This document shows, in pieces, positions 1-8,686 of a stretch of 64,000 bases of DNA. Position numbers and translations under genes: made by a program. Source of the DNA: JAQVWU01 sp964628455 (lineage in GTDB: Bacteria; Bacillota; Clostridia; Oscillospirales; CAG-272); contig CAZVPD010000002.1 of NCBI GenBank assembly GCA_964628455.1, positions 32,975-96,974 of the forward strand, in the 5' to 3' direction. Below the pieces are notes generated by a model. That model was not told the DNA's origin. It saw only the letters and a program-made list of their open reading frames with translations, and made no database searches. The stretch's first letter is position 1. The number at the start of each line of letters is the position of its first letter.

Positions 1-2233
1 CGATCAGAATCGGGCGTTCGGGGGTGACGCCCGCCGCGTTTTTCATGTAACGGATCAGATTGCTCTCATCGTATACAATTTCCATACCCCGTCCGCCGAG
101 TACATAGGAAGGACGCAGAATCAGCGGGTATCCGATATCGGTTGCAAGGGTTATCGCTTCTTCCGTTGTTGAAGCCATCCCCGATTCGGGCATCGGAATA
201 CCTATCCTGTCCATCATAAATTTAAACCTGTCGCGGTCTTCGGCCAGATCTATCGATTCGGGACTTGTCCCCAAAATCCTGCATCCGTTTTTTTCAAGTT
301 CGCGCGCCAGATTCAAAGGTGTTTGTCCTCCGAACTGCGTGATGATTCCGACAGGTTTTTCACGTTTGTATATGCTTAAAACATCTTCGACCGTAAGGGG
401 TTCAAAATACAGGGTGTCAGACGTGTCGTAATCCGTGGAAACCGTTTCAGGATTACAGTTGATCATAATGGATTTGTAACCCATTGTACGTAAAGCGAAT
501 GCGGCATGCACGCAGCAGTAATCGAATTCGATTCCCTGGCCTATCCGGTTCGGTCCGCTGCCGAGAATCATTACTTTTTTGTCTCCGTCATCGGATTTGT
601 AAAATTCCGTTGATTTATTATAAGTGGAAAAATAATAGGATGCCGGTTCTGCGACACCGCTGACAGGCACCGCCTCCCACGCTTCCTCGATACCGAGTGT
701 GATACGGCGCTGCCGGATTTCTTCCTCCGGCAGGCTGCGTAATTTCGCGATATACTTATCCGCAAAACCGCTGTGTTTTGCCCGGATCAGCGCCTCGTCG
801 GTCAGTTCGGAAGCTGTCAACGCGTTCTCTTCGTCAACAAGTTCGAGCATCTGTTCGATGAACCAGCGTTTTATATGAGTAAGTTCAAACAACTGATCGA
901 TCGTTGCGCCTTTGCGAAGTGCTTCATACATAATAAACTGACGTTCGCTTGACGGATAAACCAGCAGTTTCAGAAGTTCTTCTTTGGTCATGCTGTTATA
1001 GTTTTTCACATAACCGAGACCGTAACGTCCGTTTTCAAGTGAACGTATTGCTTTTTGAAAGGCTTCTTTATATGTTTTGCCGATGGACATGACTTCGCCG
1101 ACTGCTTTCATCTGAGTTCCGAGTTTATCTTCGGCCTGACTGAATTTATCAAAAGCCCAGCGCGCGAATTTGATAACCACATAATCTCCGCACGGCGTGT
1201 ATTTGTCAAGGGTACCGTCCCGGTAATACGGAATTTCATTGAGGTTTAACCCTACGGCGAGCATTGCCGATATCATGGCGATAGGGAATCCCGTGGCTTT
1301 CGATGCGAGCGCCGATGACCGTGATGTACGGGGATTTATTTCAATGATAATAACGCGTCCCGTGGCGGGATCATGAGCAAACTGTATATTGGTTCCCCCG
1401 ATGACCTGAATCGCCTCGACAATGGAATAGGCATATTTTTGAAGACGTTCCTGCAGTTCCCCGGATATTGTCAGCATCGGTGCGGCGCAGAAGGAATCTC
1501 CTGTGTGGACTCCCATCGGATCGATATTTTCTATAAAACAGACGGTTACCATATTGTTTTCGGAATCGCGCACAACTTCCAGTTCAAGTTCTTCCCATCC
1601 GATCACGGCTTCTTCAACCAGCACCTGATGGATCAGACTGGCCTGAAGCGCTCTGCCCATCACAGAGACGAGTTCCTCGTGGTTGTAAACAATACCTCCG
1701 CCTGTTCCGCCCATAGTATATGCGGGACGCAGTACAACGGGGTAACCGAGTTCGATCGCGATCTTTTCGGCATCTTCCAAACTGTAGGCGGGAAAACTGC
1801 GGGCCATATCGATGCCCAGTTTTTCCATCGTATTTTTAAATTCTATACGGTCTTCGCCGCGTTCGATCGCATCAAGCTGAACACCGATGACTTTAACGCC
1901 GTATTTTTCCAGAACACCTGCTTTTGCCAGTTCAATGCTTAAATTAAGTCCCGACTGTCCTCCTAAATTCGGTAGAAGAGCATCGGGACGTTCTTTTTCG
2001 ATAATTTCGGTTAAACGGCTGACATTCAACGGTTCAATATACGTCACATCCGCCATATCCGTATCGGTCATGATAGTAGCGGGATTGGAATTGACGAGTA
2101 CGATCTTATAGCCCAGACGGCGAAGCGCTTTGCATGCCTGTGTGCCGGAATAATCGAATTCACATGCCTGACCGATAATGATCGGTCCGGAGCCAATTAT
2201 AAGAACTTTTTCGATATCATTTCTTTTCGGCAT
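1..2233 (-). CDS. carB: Carbamoyl-phosphate synthase large subunit, partial (3' end beyond window)
   Basis: I translated the minus strand from the ATG at 2233, which follows a GAGGGG ribosome-binding site. It gives about 744 residues of a protein usually near 1,070 long; the rest lies beyond the left edge. The N-terminus reads KVLIIGSGPIIIGQACEFDY, the ATP-grasp start of the carboxyphosphate domain. A second copy of the motif (GSGPNRIGQGIEFDYCCVHA) near residue 560 opens the carbamoyl-phosphate domain, as expected for the internally duplicated CarB. The enzyme makes carbamoyl phosphate from bicarbonate, ammonia and ATP for pyrimidine and arginine synthesis, together with the glutaminase CarA. 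carA usually sits directly upstream of carB. Here the upstream neighbour is an esterase gene on the same strand, so carA must lie elsewhere or downstream. The reading frame is intact throughout. Confidence 0.97.
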   Translation of the reverse strand, partial: MPKRNDIEKVLIIGSGPIIIGQACEFDYSGTQACKALRRLGYKIVLVNSNPATIMTDTDMADVTYIEPLNVSRLTEIIEKERPDALLPNLGGQSGLNLSIELAKAGVLEKYGVKVIGVQLDAIERGEDRIEFKNTMEKLGIDMARSFPAYSLEDAEKIAIELGYPVVLRPAYTMGGTGGGIVYNHEELVSVMGRALQASLIHQVLVEEAVIGWEELELEVVRDSENNMVTVCFIENIDPMGVHTGDSFCAAPMLTISGELQERLQKYAYSIVEAIQVIGGTNIQFAHDPATGRVIIIEINPRTSRSSALASKATGFPIAMISAMLAVGLNLNEIPYYRDGTLDKYTPCGDYVVIKFARWAFDKFSQAEDKLGTQMKAVGEVMSIGKTYKEAFQKAIRSLENGRYGLGYVKNYNSMTKEELLKLLVYPSSERQFIMYEALRKGATIDQLFELTHIKRWFIEQMLELVDEENALTASELTDEALIRAKHSGFADKYIAKLRSLPEEEIRQRRITLGIEEAWEAVPVSGVAEPASYYFSTYNKSTEFYKSDDGDKKVMILGSGPNRIGQGIEFDYCCVHAAFALRTMGYKSIMINCNPETVSTDYDTSDTLYFEPLTVEDVLSIYKREKPVGIITQFGGQTPLNLARELEKNGCRILGTSPESIDLAEDRDRFKFMMDRIGIPMPESGMASTTEEAITLATDIGYPLILRPSYVLGGRGMEIVYDESNLIRYMKNAAGVTPERPILI

Positions 2234-2345
2234 ATTTATTCCCCTCAGATGACATTTTGATTAGTATAACAGAAATATGTTTATATTTTATGTGCGGAAA
2301 GTTAACAATAGAATAAATATTCGGAACATCCGGGCAAAACAAAAC

Positions 2346-2367
2346 AGCGGAATGCTTATTGTCCGCT
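2346..2367 (-). terminator. Weak hairpin between esterase gene and carB
   Basis: A 6-bp stem (AGCGGA/TCCGCT) with a 10-nt loop lies just after the esterase stop on the minus strand and is followed by GTTTTGTTTTG. It is a weak candidate terminator separating the esterase gene from carB. The stem is short and the T tract interrupted. Confidence 0.35.
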
Positions 2368-2390
2368 TACTTTTTATCCTGGCCGGCGTT

Positions 2391-3476
2391 TCAAAAAGAA
2401 GATGGGCTGCTTAAAATAAAATCCATATATCGATTCCAGTCGTAACGGCTCAGAAAATGCCCGCCTGCTCTCAGATGAAATCCTATATTTCCTTGATGGA
2501 AAATATCGCCCGCAGCGGGTTCACGGTCGTGGCAGACAAATCCGTTTGTGTTCAGGAAACGATAAGCTTCGGAGGCTGCATATGCTGCCAGATATTCCGA
2601 ATAAGGGTCTGCCCAGGTGTCTTCCAGCGCGGTTCCGAGCAATACACAGCGGGGCGCGCAGGCTGCAATCAGAAAATGCTGGTCAAAAGGCATTTCTTCT
2701 TCTTTATCGGCGTATTTTTTATAATTCGGGCAAAACCAATACGGAAAATTTTTTGTTATATCCTTTACGCGCTCACCTGTCTTGCCGCGGGTAATGGCAC
2801 CTCCCGAACAGCCGGAGTTGTTTGAAATCACATATTTTACACGCGTATCGTTGGCGCCGCACCATAATGCGGTCTTACCGAGTCTGGAATGACCGATCAC
2901 CGCTATCTGTCCGTCGTCGATGTCGGAAAGCGATGAAAGATAATCAAGCGCCCGGCTTGCCGCCCACGCCCACATCGAAATTTTCCCCCAATTATATATT
3001 TTCCTGTCGTATAAACCCGCTATGCCGTCATAAAACTCGTCGTTGGAGTCGGATGCGATATCGGTATAACAAAAACTTGCCAGAGCAAAACCCCTGTCCG
3101 TTATTTCTTCTGCGGGCATATATTTATCGGGTATATCGTCACGGAAAGCAATGTGAAGCAGCAAAGGAACGCGTTTATCGGATTTTGGTATGAATAAATT
3201 CAAAGGAAAACTGAAAACGGAATCGGGAGTCGATATTTTCAGCCGAACGGCTGTAAACTGTACTTTACCTCCGTATTCGTTTTTATTATGCGATATGATC
3301 TCATAGGTTACAGGTGCCGGCGGAGGCATATAACCGTATTCTTCACGGGCGAGTATTTCGATTATTTCGGCACGGCGAAGTTCCCAGCCGTTCGGGTCTG
3401 TCATTTGAGTGCCGTTGGCAAATGTCAGAAGAGAGGGCAAACCTCTTTTTTTTATCTCTTCGTTTAAATACATCAT
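2391..3476 (-). CDS. CE15-like (glucuronoyl esterase / acetylxylan esterase-type) alpha/beta hydrolase
   Basis: A serine hydrolase of 361 residues. The nucleophile elbow reads GHSRLGKTALWCGA. It is followed by SNNSGCSGGAITRGKTGE and by FPYWFCPNY, DQHFLIA and APR motifs, which recur in bacterial proteins annotated as glucuronoyl esterase (CE15) or acetylxylan esterase. From the family I infer cleavage of ester decorations on plant glucuronoxylan; the true substrate is unknown. No signal peptide is visible, so a cytoplasmic role on imported oligosaccharides is likely. I start at the ATG at 3476, or the adjacent in-frame ATG at 3473, because GGAGG lies 4-7 bases upstream. A longer open frame back to 3560 would run through the end of the HIT gene. 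The start follows the HIT stop by 14 bases, suggesting co-transcription. Confidence 0.8.
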   Translation of the reverse strand: MMYLNEEIKKRGLPSLLTFANGTQMTDPNGWELRRAEIIEILAREEYGYMPPPAPVTYEIISHNKNEYGGKVQFTAVRLKISTPDSVFSFPLNLFIPKSDKRVPLLLHIAFRDDIPDKYMPAEEITDRGFALASFCYTDIASDSNDEFYDGIAGLYDRKIYNWGKISMWAWAASRALDYLSSLSDIDDGQIAVIGHSRLGKTALWCGANDTRVKYVISNNSGCSGGAITRGKTGERVKDITKNFPYWFCPNYKKYADKEEEMPFDQHFLIAACAPRCVLLGTALEDTWADPYSEYLAAYAASEAYRFLNTNGFVCHDREPAAGDIFHQGNIGFHLRAGGHFLSRYDWNRYMDFILSSPSSF

Positions 3477-3490
3477 GATTCCTCCGTTTG

Positions 3491-3832
3491 TCAGCCCATA
3501 TCCGCAGGAAGCTGTTTGCCGCCCAGAATATGGAAGTGAAGATGTTTGACGGACTGGCATGCGTCGGGTCCGCAGTTTGTAATGACGCGGTAGCCGTTTT
3601 TTAATCCTGCATTCTGAGCCATCAGGGGGATCCGTTCGAAAACAGCCGCGATGATACCGCTGTTTTCCTGATTGATCTCATCGGAAGACGCGATATGTTT
3701 TTTCGGGATAACCAGTATATGTACCGGTGCCTGCGGATGAATATCATAAAACGCGGTTATCATATTGTCTTCATATACTTTTTCGGAAGGGATTTCATCC
3801 CTTGCGATTTTACAGAAAATACAGTCTTTCAT
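3491..3832 (-). CDS. HIT family nucleotide-binding protein (HinT-like)
   Basis: A 113-residue cytoplasmic histidine-triad protein. The N-terminus carries the CIFCKIARDEIPSEKVYED signature of the HinT branch, with a zinc-type Cys pair. The active site HLHFHILGG near residue 98 gives the H-x-H-x-H triad. HinT proteins hydrolyse adenosine phosphoramidates and aminoacyl-adenylates; the physiological role is usually unclear. The length is typical. The gene is the first of a short minus-strand unit with the esterase downstream, and it is divergent from the DUF1858 gene. A promoter candidate is annotated at 3868-3896. Confidence 0.93.
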   Translation of the reverse strand: MKDCIFCKIARDEIPSEKVYEDNMITAFYDIHPQAPVHILVIPKKHIASSDEINQENSGIIAAVFERIPLMAQNAGLKNGYRVITNCGPDACQSVKHLHFHILGGKQLPADMG

Positions 3833-3867
3833 ATCCGCACTCCGTTCTTATTGAATCAATTTATATC

Positions 3868-3896
3868 ATTATATAGCAGACACGGTCAAATTACAA
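3868..3896 (-). promoter_or_regulatory. Candidate sigma-A promoter for the HIT gene
   Basis: On the minus strand TTGTAA (3896-3891) is followed after 17 bases by TATAAT (3873-3868). The -10 is perfect and the -35 matches at four of six positions. It lies about 36 bases upstream of the HIT start codon. Confidence 0.55.
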
Positions 3897-3935
3897 GTAT
3901 TATTGTGAATTAACAAAGAATATTTATATTATATG

Positions 3936-3964
3936 TTGACAAGAATATCTGACGGATGTATAAT
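3936..3964 (+). promoter_or_regulatory. Consensus sigma-A promoter for the DUF1858 gene
   Basis: A perfect TTGACA (3936-3941), 17-base spacer and perfect TATAAT (3959-3964) lie just upstream of an ACGGAGG ribosome-binding site (about 3987-3993) and the ATG at 4002. It is nearly back to back with the HIT promoter. Confidence 0.85.
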
Positions 3965-4001
3965 ACCAGTATATAGTTATAAACAGACGGAGGTATATCT
4001 G

Positions 4002-4202
4002 ATGGAAGTAACAAAAGAAACGGTCATCGGTGACGTGCTTGATTACGACATTGACACCGCGGAATTTTTTCTCGAAATAGGAATGCATTGTTTGGGTTGT
4101 CCCGCTTCCCGGGGTGAATCGATTGAAATGGCCTGCCAGGTCCACGGCACGGACGCCGATGAACTTGTCAGTAAAATCAATGATTTTCTGGCTTCGAAAT
4201 AA
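4002..4202 (+). CDS. DUF1858 domain protein (small, with CLGCPAS motif)
   Basis: A 66-residue protein matching the DUF1858 pattern: a short N-terminal helix (VTKETVIGDVLD), then EFFLEIGMHCLGCPASRGESIEMACQVHG and a C-terminal helix. The two cysteines of C-L-G-C are the family hallmark. They suggest metal or redox chemistry, but no reaction is established. The ATG at 4002 is chosen because an ACGGAGG site lies eight bases upstream; an open frame back to 3933 would overlap the promoter. Transcription is probably monocistronic, ending at the hairpin at 4210-4233. Homologues are common in anaerobic Clostridia, either alone or fused to longer proteins. Confidence 0.85.
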   Translation: MEVTKETVIGDVLDYDIDTAEFFLEIGMHCLGCPASRGESIEMACQVHGTDADELVSKINDFLASK

Positions 4203-4209
4203 TGGGATC

Positions 4210-4233
4210 GGCGGGCATATGTCCGCCTTTTTT
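4210..4233 (+). terminator. Rho-independent terminator after the DUF1858 gene
   Basis: A 7-bp GGCGGGC/GTCCGCC stem (one G-T pair) with an ATAT loop is followed directly by six T residues, seven bases after the stop codon. Confidence 0.85.
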
Positions 4234-4256
4234 ATACATAACGGAAAACAGAGAAA

Positions 4257-4940
4257 ATGATCAGGCTGTCAGAAAGGCTTTCCGCAGTTGCTTCTTTTAT
4301 CCCCCAGAACAGCATAACGGCGGATATCGGAACCGATCACGCGTATCTGCCGATATGGCTGATTGAAAATAATATCGCGGCGTCCGTCATTTCAACCGAC
4401 ATTAACGAAGGACCTGTCGTCAAAGCGAAACAGAATATCGCCGGCTGCGGCCTTTCGGAGAAAATAAAAGTTATAAAAAACGACGGGCTCAACGGCATCG
4501 AAAAATATCATCCCGACGTTGTTGTCATTGCGGGAATGGGCGGAGAATCAATCCGGGATATTCTAAAAGAAGCATCTTTTTTCATGCATATGCAGAAAAA
4601 AATACGGCTTGTTTTGCAGCCTATGACACGCGCTCCTCTGCTGAGGCGTTTTTTATATGATAACGGGTTTGATATAACCGGTGAAAAAATTGCTTTCGAC
4701 GACAGGATTTACGAAATTATATGCGCGGAATATGACGGTAAAAAACATATTTACAATGACGCGGATCTTCTTTTGGGAAAGAAGAACATCGAAGAACGCG
4801 GTCCGTTATTCGGCAGGCTAATACAGAGAAAACTCCTTGCTCTTGATATTAAAATAAAAGGATGTCGGAAGGCATCCCTTGATGTATCCGCCGATACGGT
4901 TCTCCGTACCGAATTGATTAGATTGAAAGAATCCATATGA
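4257..4940 (+). CDS. trmK: tRNA (adenine(22)-N1)-methyltransferase
   Basis: A 227-residue class I SAM-dependent methyltransferase. The SAM-binding loop reads ADIGTDHAYLPIWL near residues 23-36, followed by STDINEGPVVKAKQN and VVIAGMGGESI, all characteristic of TrmK (YqfN in Bacillus). The enzyme methylates N1 of adenine 22 in tRNA. The length is normal. The start ATG at 4257 has only a weak purine-rich site. The stop overlaps the next start (ATGA), and trmK followed by the Nif3-like gene is a conserved Bacillota pair. Confidence 0.93.
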   Translation: MIRLSERLSAVASFIPQNSITADIGTDHAYLPIWLIENNIAASVISTDINEGPVVKAKQNIAGCGLSEKIKVIKNDGLNGIEKYHPDVVVIAGMGGESIRDILKEASFFMHMQKKIRLVLQPMTRAPLLRRFLYDNGFDITGEKIAFDDRIYEIICAEYDGKKHIYNDADLLLGKKNIEERGPLFGRLIQRKLLALDIKIKGCRKASLDVSADTVLRTELIRLKESI

Positions 4941-5680
4941 ATGCTGTCGAATTATACCGGACTTTAAACGATGCGATACCTGCTTCGTTATCACTTGAAT
5001 GGGACAATGACGGACTTATGTGCTGTCCGGATAAAGAACGTGAAATAAACGCTGTCCTGTGCGTTCTGGATGTGACAAATGATGCCGTCAGTTATGCGGT
5101 CGAAAATAAATTCGATGTGATCCTATCGCATCATCCGCTGATATTTCATCCGGTAAAATCACTTTTATCGCCGAAGTTCATCCGTTTGATCAGAAGCGGA
5201 ATATCCGTCATGAGTTTTCACACAAGAGCCGATAGAATAAACGGAGGTATCAACGATCTGCTGGCGATAAAAATCGGTCTTGAAGGAATCGGCTCTTTTG
5301 CCGCAGGAGCAGGAAGAATCGGCTTGCTGAAAGAACCCGTGCTGTTTGATGCATTCGGTAGGCATCTGAAAAACATCCTCGGGACCGAAATACTATGCGG
5401 AATGAATGCCTGCCGTTATGTATATAAAGCCGCTGTGGTCAGCGGTTCGGGTTCCGATTTTATCGGAGAAGCTGTTTCTCTCGGAGCGGATACGTTTATC
5501 ACCGGCGAGTGCGGATACCACAGTTTACTCGACGCGGGAGAAACCGGTATCAATGTGTTTGCGGCAGGTCATTTTTTTACCGAAAGACATGCGGCGCGAT
5601 ATTTTATGGATTTATGTATAAATAAGTATTTCGGACTCAAAGTCGAACTTTTTGAAAAAAACCAACTGATAACGATTTGA
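4937..5680 (+). CDS. Nif3-like dinuclear metal centre protein (YqfO family)
   Basis: A 247-residue member of the NIF3/YqfO hexameric family. Metal-binding histidines are visible in LSHHPLIFHP near residue 64, in SFHTRADRINGGIND near residue 95, and in AAGHFFTERHAARYF near residue 215. It is the short form without the inserted PII-like domain seen in some Bacillus homologues, which are about 370 residues. Family members bind two metal ions and have been linked to GTP cyclohydrolase-like activity, but the cellular role is unsettled. It overlaps trmK by four bases, so translational coupling is likely. Confidence 0.92.
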   Translation: MNAVELYRTLNDAIPASLSLEWDNDGLMCCPDKEREINAVLCVLDVTNDAVSYAVENKFDVILSHHPLIFHPVKSLLSPKFIRLIRSGISVMSFHTRADRINGGINDLLAIKIGLEGIGSFAAGAGRIGLLKEPVLFDAFGRHLKNILGTEILCGMNACRYVYKAAVVSGSGSDFIGEAVSLGADTFITGECGYHSLLDAGETGINVFAAGHFFTERHAARYFMDLCINKYFGLKVELFEKNQLITI

Positions 5681-5752
5681 TTCCGGGTATATCATTTATA
5701 CGGTACCGATGTTTTTACCCGTTATAAAATCCTAAATATTTGGAGCAGGAAT

Positions 5753-7507
5753 ATGCGAAAAACAAAAATCATATGCACACTCGGTCCGGCGTCCGATACC
5801 GAGGATGTGATACGCGAAATGATTCTTGCCGGTATGGACGTTGCCCGTATAAATTTTTCTCACGGTGAATACGAAGGACACAGACATAAAGCGGATATCG
5901 TTAAAAAGCTGCGGGCGGAAACGGGAAGACATACGGCTTTGCTTCTTGATACCAAAGGCCCGGAAATTCGCATTAAGAAATTTAAAAACGGCAGGATTAC
6001 CCTTACCGCAGGTCAGGTATTCACCCTTTATCTACACGATACCGAGGGAGACGAATCCGGGGTGTCTGTAACATACGGCGATCTGTACCGTGATATTGCC
6101 GCAGGCGGCAGGATATTGATCGATGACGGTCTGATCGAATTGCGGGTTGACAGCTTCGACTCTGATGCCGTTAAATGCACTGTGGTGAACGGCGGTATCA
6201 TATCGGACCGCAAGGGAGTGAATATACCGGGCGTTCGTCTGTCGATACCTTTTTTAAGTGGTCGTGACAAAGAAGACCTGGCATTCGGCGTACTCGAAGA
6301 TTTCGATTTTGTAGCTGCTTCATTTACACAAAGCGCTGCAAACATAAAAGAAATACGGCGTGAACTGGAAAATCTCGGCTGTGAAAATATGCGGATCATC
6401 GCGAAAATAGAAAATGCAGCCGGTGTTTCCAACATTGAGGAGATCCTTGATGCTTCCGACGGAATCATGGTTGCGCGCGGAGACATGGGAGTCGAAATCA
6501 GACTGGAAGAAATCCCGGTCATTCAGAAGCAGCTTATAACACGATGCTATAATCAGGGTAAGCAGGTCATTACAGCCACTCAGATGCTTGAGAGCATGAC
6601 CCGTCAGCCCAGGCCTACACGCGCGGAAGTTACGGATGTAGCCAATGCCATTTATGACGGAACCAGCGCTATTATGCTGTCCGGTGAGACGGCAGCCGGA
6701 CTCTATCCCGTGGAAGCGGTCAAGACGATGGCCCGAATTGCCGAACGTACCGAAAAAGATATCAACTATGCCAAGCGTTTTTCCGAAATCCGTACCGGCG
6801 ATTTTTCCAATGTTACCACAGCCATATCGCATGCCACATGTACCACTGCCAACGACCTTAAGGCATCCTCGATTATTACAGTGACGAAGTCCGGACGAAC
6901 GGCGCGAATGCTCAGCCGTTACCGGCCGGAAACACCCATTGTCGGATGTTCTCCCGACTGCAAAACATGCCGTCATCTCAATATGTCCTGGGGTGTGACT
7001 CCGCTGCTGATCGACGTTAAAGAAAACACGGATGAACTGCTTCAGCATGCGATTGACAGGGTATATGAACAGAAACTGATCCAATACGGTGATATTGTTG
7101 TAATAACGGGAGGTTTCCCCCTTGGTATTTCGGGAACGACCAATATGCTGAAAGTTCAGATCGTGGGTAATGTGCTTGTTTCGGGGATAGGGGTCGTCAA
7201 GTCTTCCGTCTGTGCTACATTGTGTGTCTGCGGGAGCGAAGAGCAAGCCGCCTCTGCTTTCAACGACGATGAAATTCTGGTCATCCCGTCCGTTACGGTA
7301 AAATCTTTACCCGTGCTGCGAAGAGCGGCAGGTGTTATCTGCGAATCGGGAGACGCGGATTCCTATGCCGCAATAGTCGGCGAAATCTTAAATATTCCTG
7401 TTATCGTAGGAGCCGGCGGAGCGACCAAAGTTCTACACAGCGGAATATCGGTGACGCTTGACGGAGAAAAAGGCCTTGTTTTCAGCGGAAATTTCTGCAG
7501 AAATTAA
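5753..7507 (+). CDS. pyk: Pyruvate kinase with C-terminal PEP-utilising-type domain
   Basis: A 584-residue glycolytic enzyme converting phosphoenolpyruvate and ADP to pyruvate and ATP. The N-terminal barrel shows TKIICTLGPAS, INFSHG, LLDTKGPEIR, and the active-site segment MVARGDMGVE followed by TATQMLESM. An extra C-terminal domain of about 110 residues, as in Bacillus and Geobacillus enzymes, resembles the phosphohistidine domain of PEP-utilising enzymes. Where those have T-S-H-A, this protein reads D-S-Y-A before AIVGEILNIPVIVGA, so the histidine is absent and the domain is presumably structural or regulatory. The start ATG at 5753 follows a GGAGCAGG site. It sits between the Nif3-like gene and prfB, with 72- and 45-base gaps. 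Confidence 0.97.
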   Translation: MRKTKIICTLGPASDTEDVIREMILAGMDVARINFSHGEYEGHRHKADIVKKLRAETGRHTALLLDTKGPEIRIKKFKNGRITLTAGQVFTLYLHDTEGDESGVSVTYGDLYRDIAAGGRILIDDGLIELRVDSFDSDAVKCTVVNGGIISDRKGVNIPGVRLSIPFLSGRDKEDLAFGVLEDFDFVAASFTQSAANIKEIRRELENLGCENMRIIAKIENAAGVSNIEEILDASDGIMVARGDMGVEIRLEEIPVIQKQLITRCYNQGKQVITATQMLESMTRQPRPTRAEVTDVANAIYDGTSAIMLSGETAAGLYPVEAVKTMARIAERTEKDINYAKRFSEIRTGDFSNVTTAISHATCTTANDLKASSIITVTKSGRTARMLSRYRPETPIVGCSPDCKTCRHLNMSWGVTPLLIDVKENTDELLQHAIDRVYEQKLIQYGDIVVITGGFPLGISGTTNMLKVQIVGNVLVSGIGVVKSSVCATLCVCGSEEQAASAFNDDEILVIPSVTVKSLPVLRRAAGVICESGDADSYAAIVGEILNIPVIVGAGGATKVLHSGISVTLDGEKGLVFSGNFCRN

Positions 7508-7552
7508 AATAAAAATATTGCCGAAGCAGAATACGGAGAAGTCAATAAATAT

Positions 7553-8659
7553 ATGATAGTAAAACTTGAAGAGGCGAGATATGCGCTTCAGGCTATACGC
7601 AGTGAAGTTACGGACCTGGGGTCGGCTCTGAAAGTCAATGATCTGAAAAACCGGATCGAAGAACTGGAAATGCAGACGACCGTCGAGAATTTCTGGGAAA
7701 ATCAAAGTGAATCAAGCAGGATATTGAAAACAGTAAAAGTATTGAAAAATAAACTCGAAGCTTATGAAAATTTAGTCAGACGACTCGATGACACCGAAAT
7801 GCTTGCCGATATGGCCATCGAGGAGAATGATGAGAGCGTTTCCGATGAAATTATCAGGGATGTCAGTGAAATAAAAGCGGAAGAAAAACGGCAGCGGATC
7901 GAAGTCCTTCTTTCCGGCGAATATGATTCAAACAACGCAATACTGGCGTTTCACCCCGGTGCAGGCGGTACGGAAGCACAGGACTGGGCTCTTATGCTCT
8001 ACCGCATGTATGTCCGGTGGGGTGAAAAACACGGTTATAAAGTAAAGCTTCTCGACTGGCTGGACGGTGAGGAAGCGGGTCTGAAAAGCGCGACGATTTT
8101 AGTCGAAGGCATGAACGCTTACGGATATTTGAAAAGCGAAAACGGTGTTCACCGGCTGGTACGCGTTTCTCCTTTTGACGCTTCGGGCCGGCGGCACACG
8201 TCCTTTGCTTCGGTTGAGGTAATGCCCGAATTCGATGATGTTGACGGTAAGATCGAACTTCGCGACGAAGACCTGGAAATCACCGCCCACCGGGCAAGCG
8301 GTGCCGGCGGACAGCACATCAATAAAACAGATTCCGCGATCAGAATTGTCCATATACCGACCGGTATTGTCGTCGGATGTCAGACAGAACGAAGTCAGCT
8401 TCAAAACAAGGAAACAGCATTAAAAATGTTGAAATCAAAGCTTCTGGAAATTAAGCAGCGTGAAAATCTGGATAAAATCGATGACATTAAAGGAATAAAA
8501 ACGAATATCGAATGGGGAGCTCAGATACGGTCATATGTTTTTATGCCTTACACATTGGTTAAAGATACCCGTACAGGCTGGGAAGACGGCGATGTTTCGG
8601 CGGTTATGGACGGAGAGATCGATGAATTTATCAATGCATATTTAAAAGCCAACACCTAA
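7553..8659 (+). CDS. prfB: Peptide chain release factor 2, without programmed frameshift
   Basis: A 368-residue class I release factor recognising UGA and UAA. The stop-recognition motif reads RVSPFDASGRRHTSFASVEV (SPF is the RF2 signature) and the peptidyl-hydrolysis loop reads GAGGQHINKTDSAIR. Many bacterial prfB genes carry an in-frame UGA near codon 25 that must be read by a +1 frameshift. Here the equivalent stretch (residues about 20-30, TDLGSALKVND) is continuous with no UGA, so autoregulation by frameshifting is absent. The start follows a GGAG site at a long spacing (about 13 bases). The length is normal for a full RF2. Confidence 0.96.
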   Translation: MIVKLEEARYALQAIRSEVTDLGSALKVNDLKNRIEELEMQTTVENFWENQSESSRILKTVKVLKNKLEAYENLVRRLDDTEMLADMAIEENDESVSDEIIRDVSEIKAEEKRQRIEVLLSGEYDSNNAILAFHPGAGGTEAQDWALMLYRMYVRWGEKHGYKVKLLDWLDGEEAGLKSATILVEGMNAYGYLKSENGVHRLVRVSPFDASGRRHTSFASVEVMPEFDDVDGKIELRDEDLEITAHRASGAGGQHINKTDSAIRIVHIPTGIVVGCQTERSQLQNKETALKMLKSKLLEIKQRENLDKIDDIKGIKTNIEWGAQIRSYVFMPYTLVKDTRTGWEDGDVSAVMDGEIDEFINAYLKANT

Positions 8660-8686
8660 TTTTTAAAACCCGAAAGGAACCTGATT

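Noticed and set aside
1373..1942. A 189-codon plus-strand open frame
   Set aside because: It is antisense to carB, whose minus-strand translation is unambiguous.
6320..7246. A 308-codon open frame antisense to pyk
   Set aside because: It lies wholly opposite a clear pyruvate kinase and its translation is Gly/Arg/Cys-rich with no family motif; it is a codon-bias shadow.
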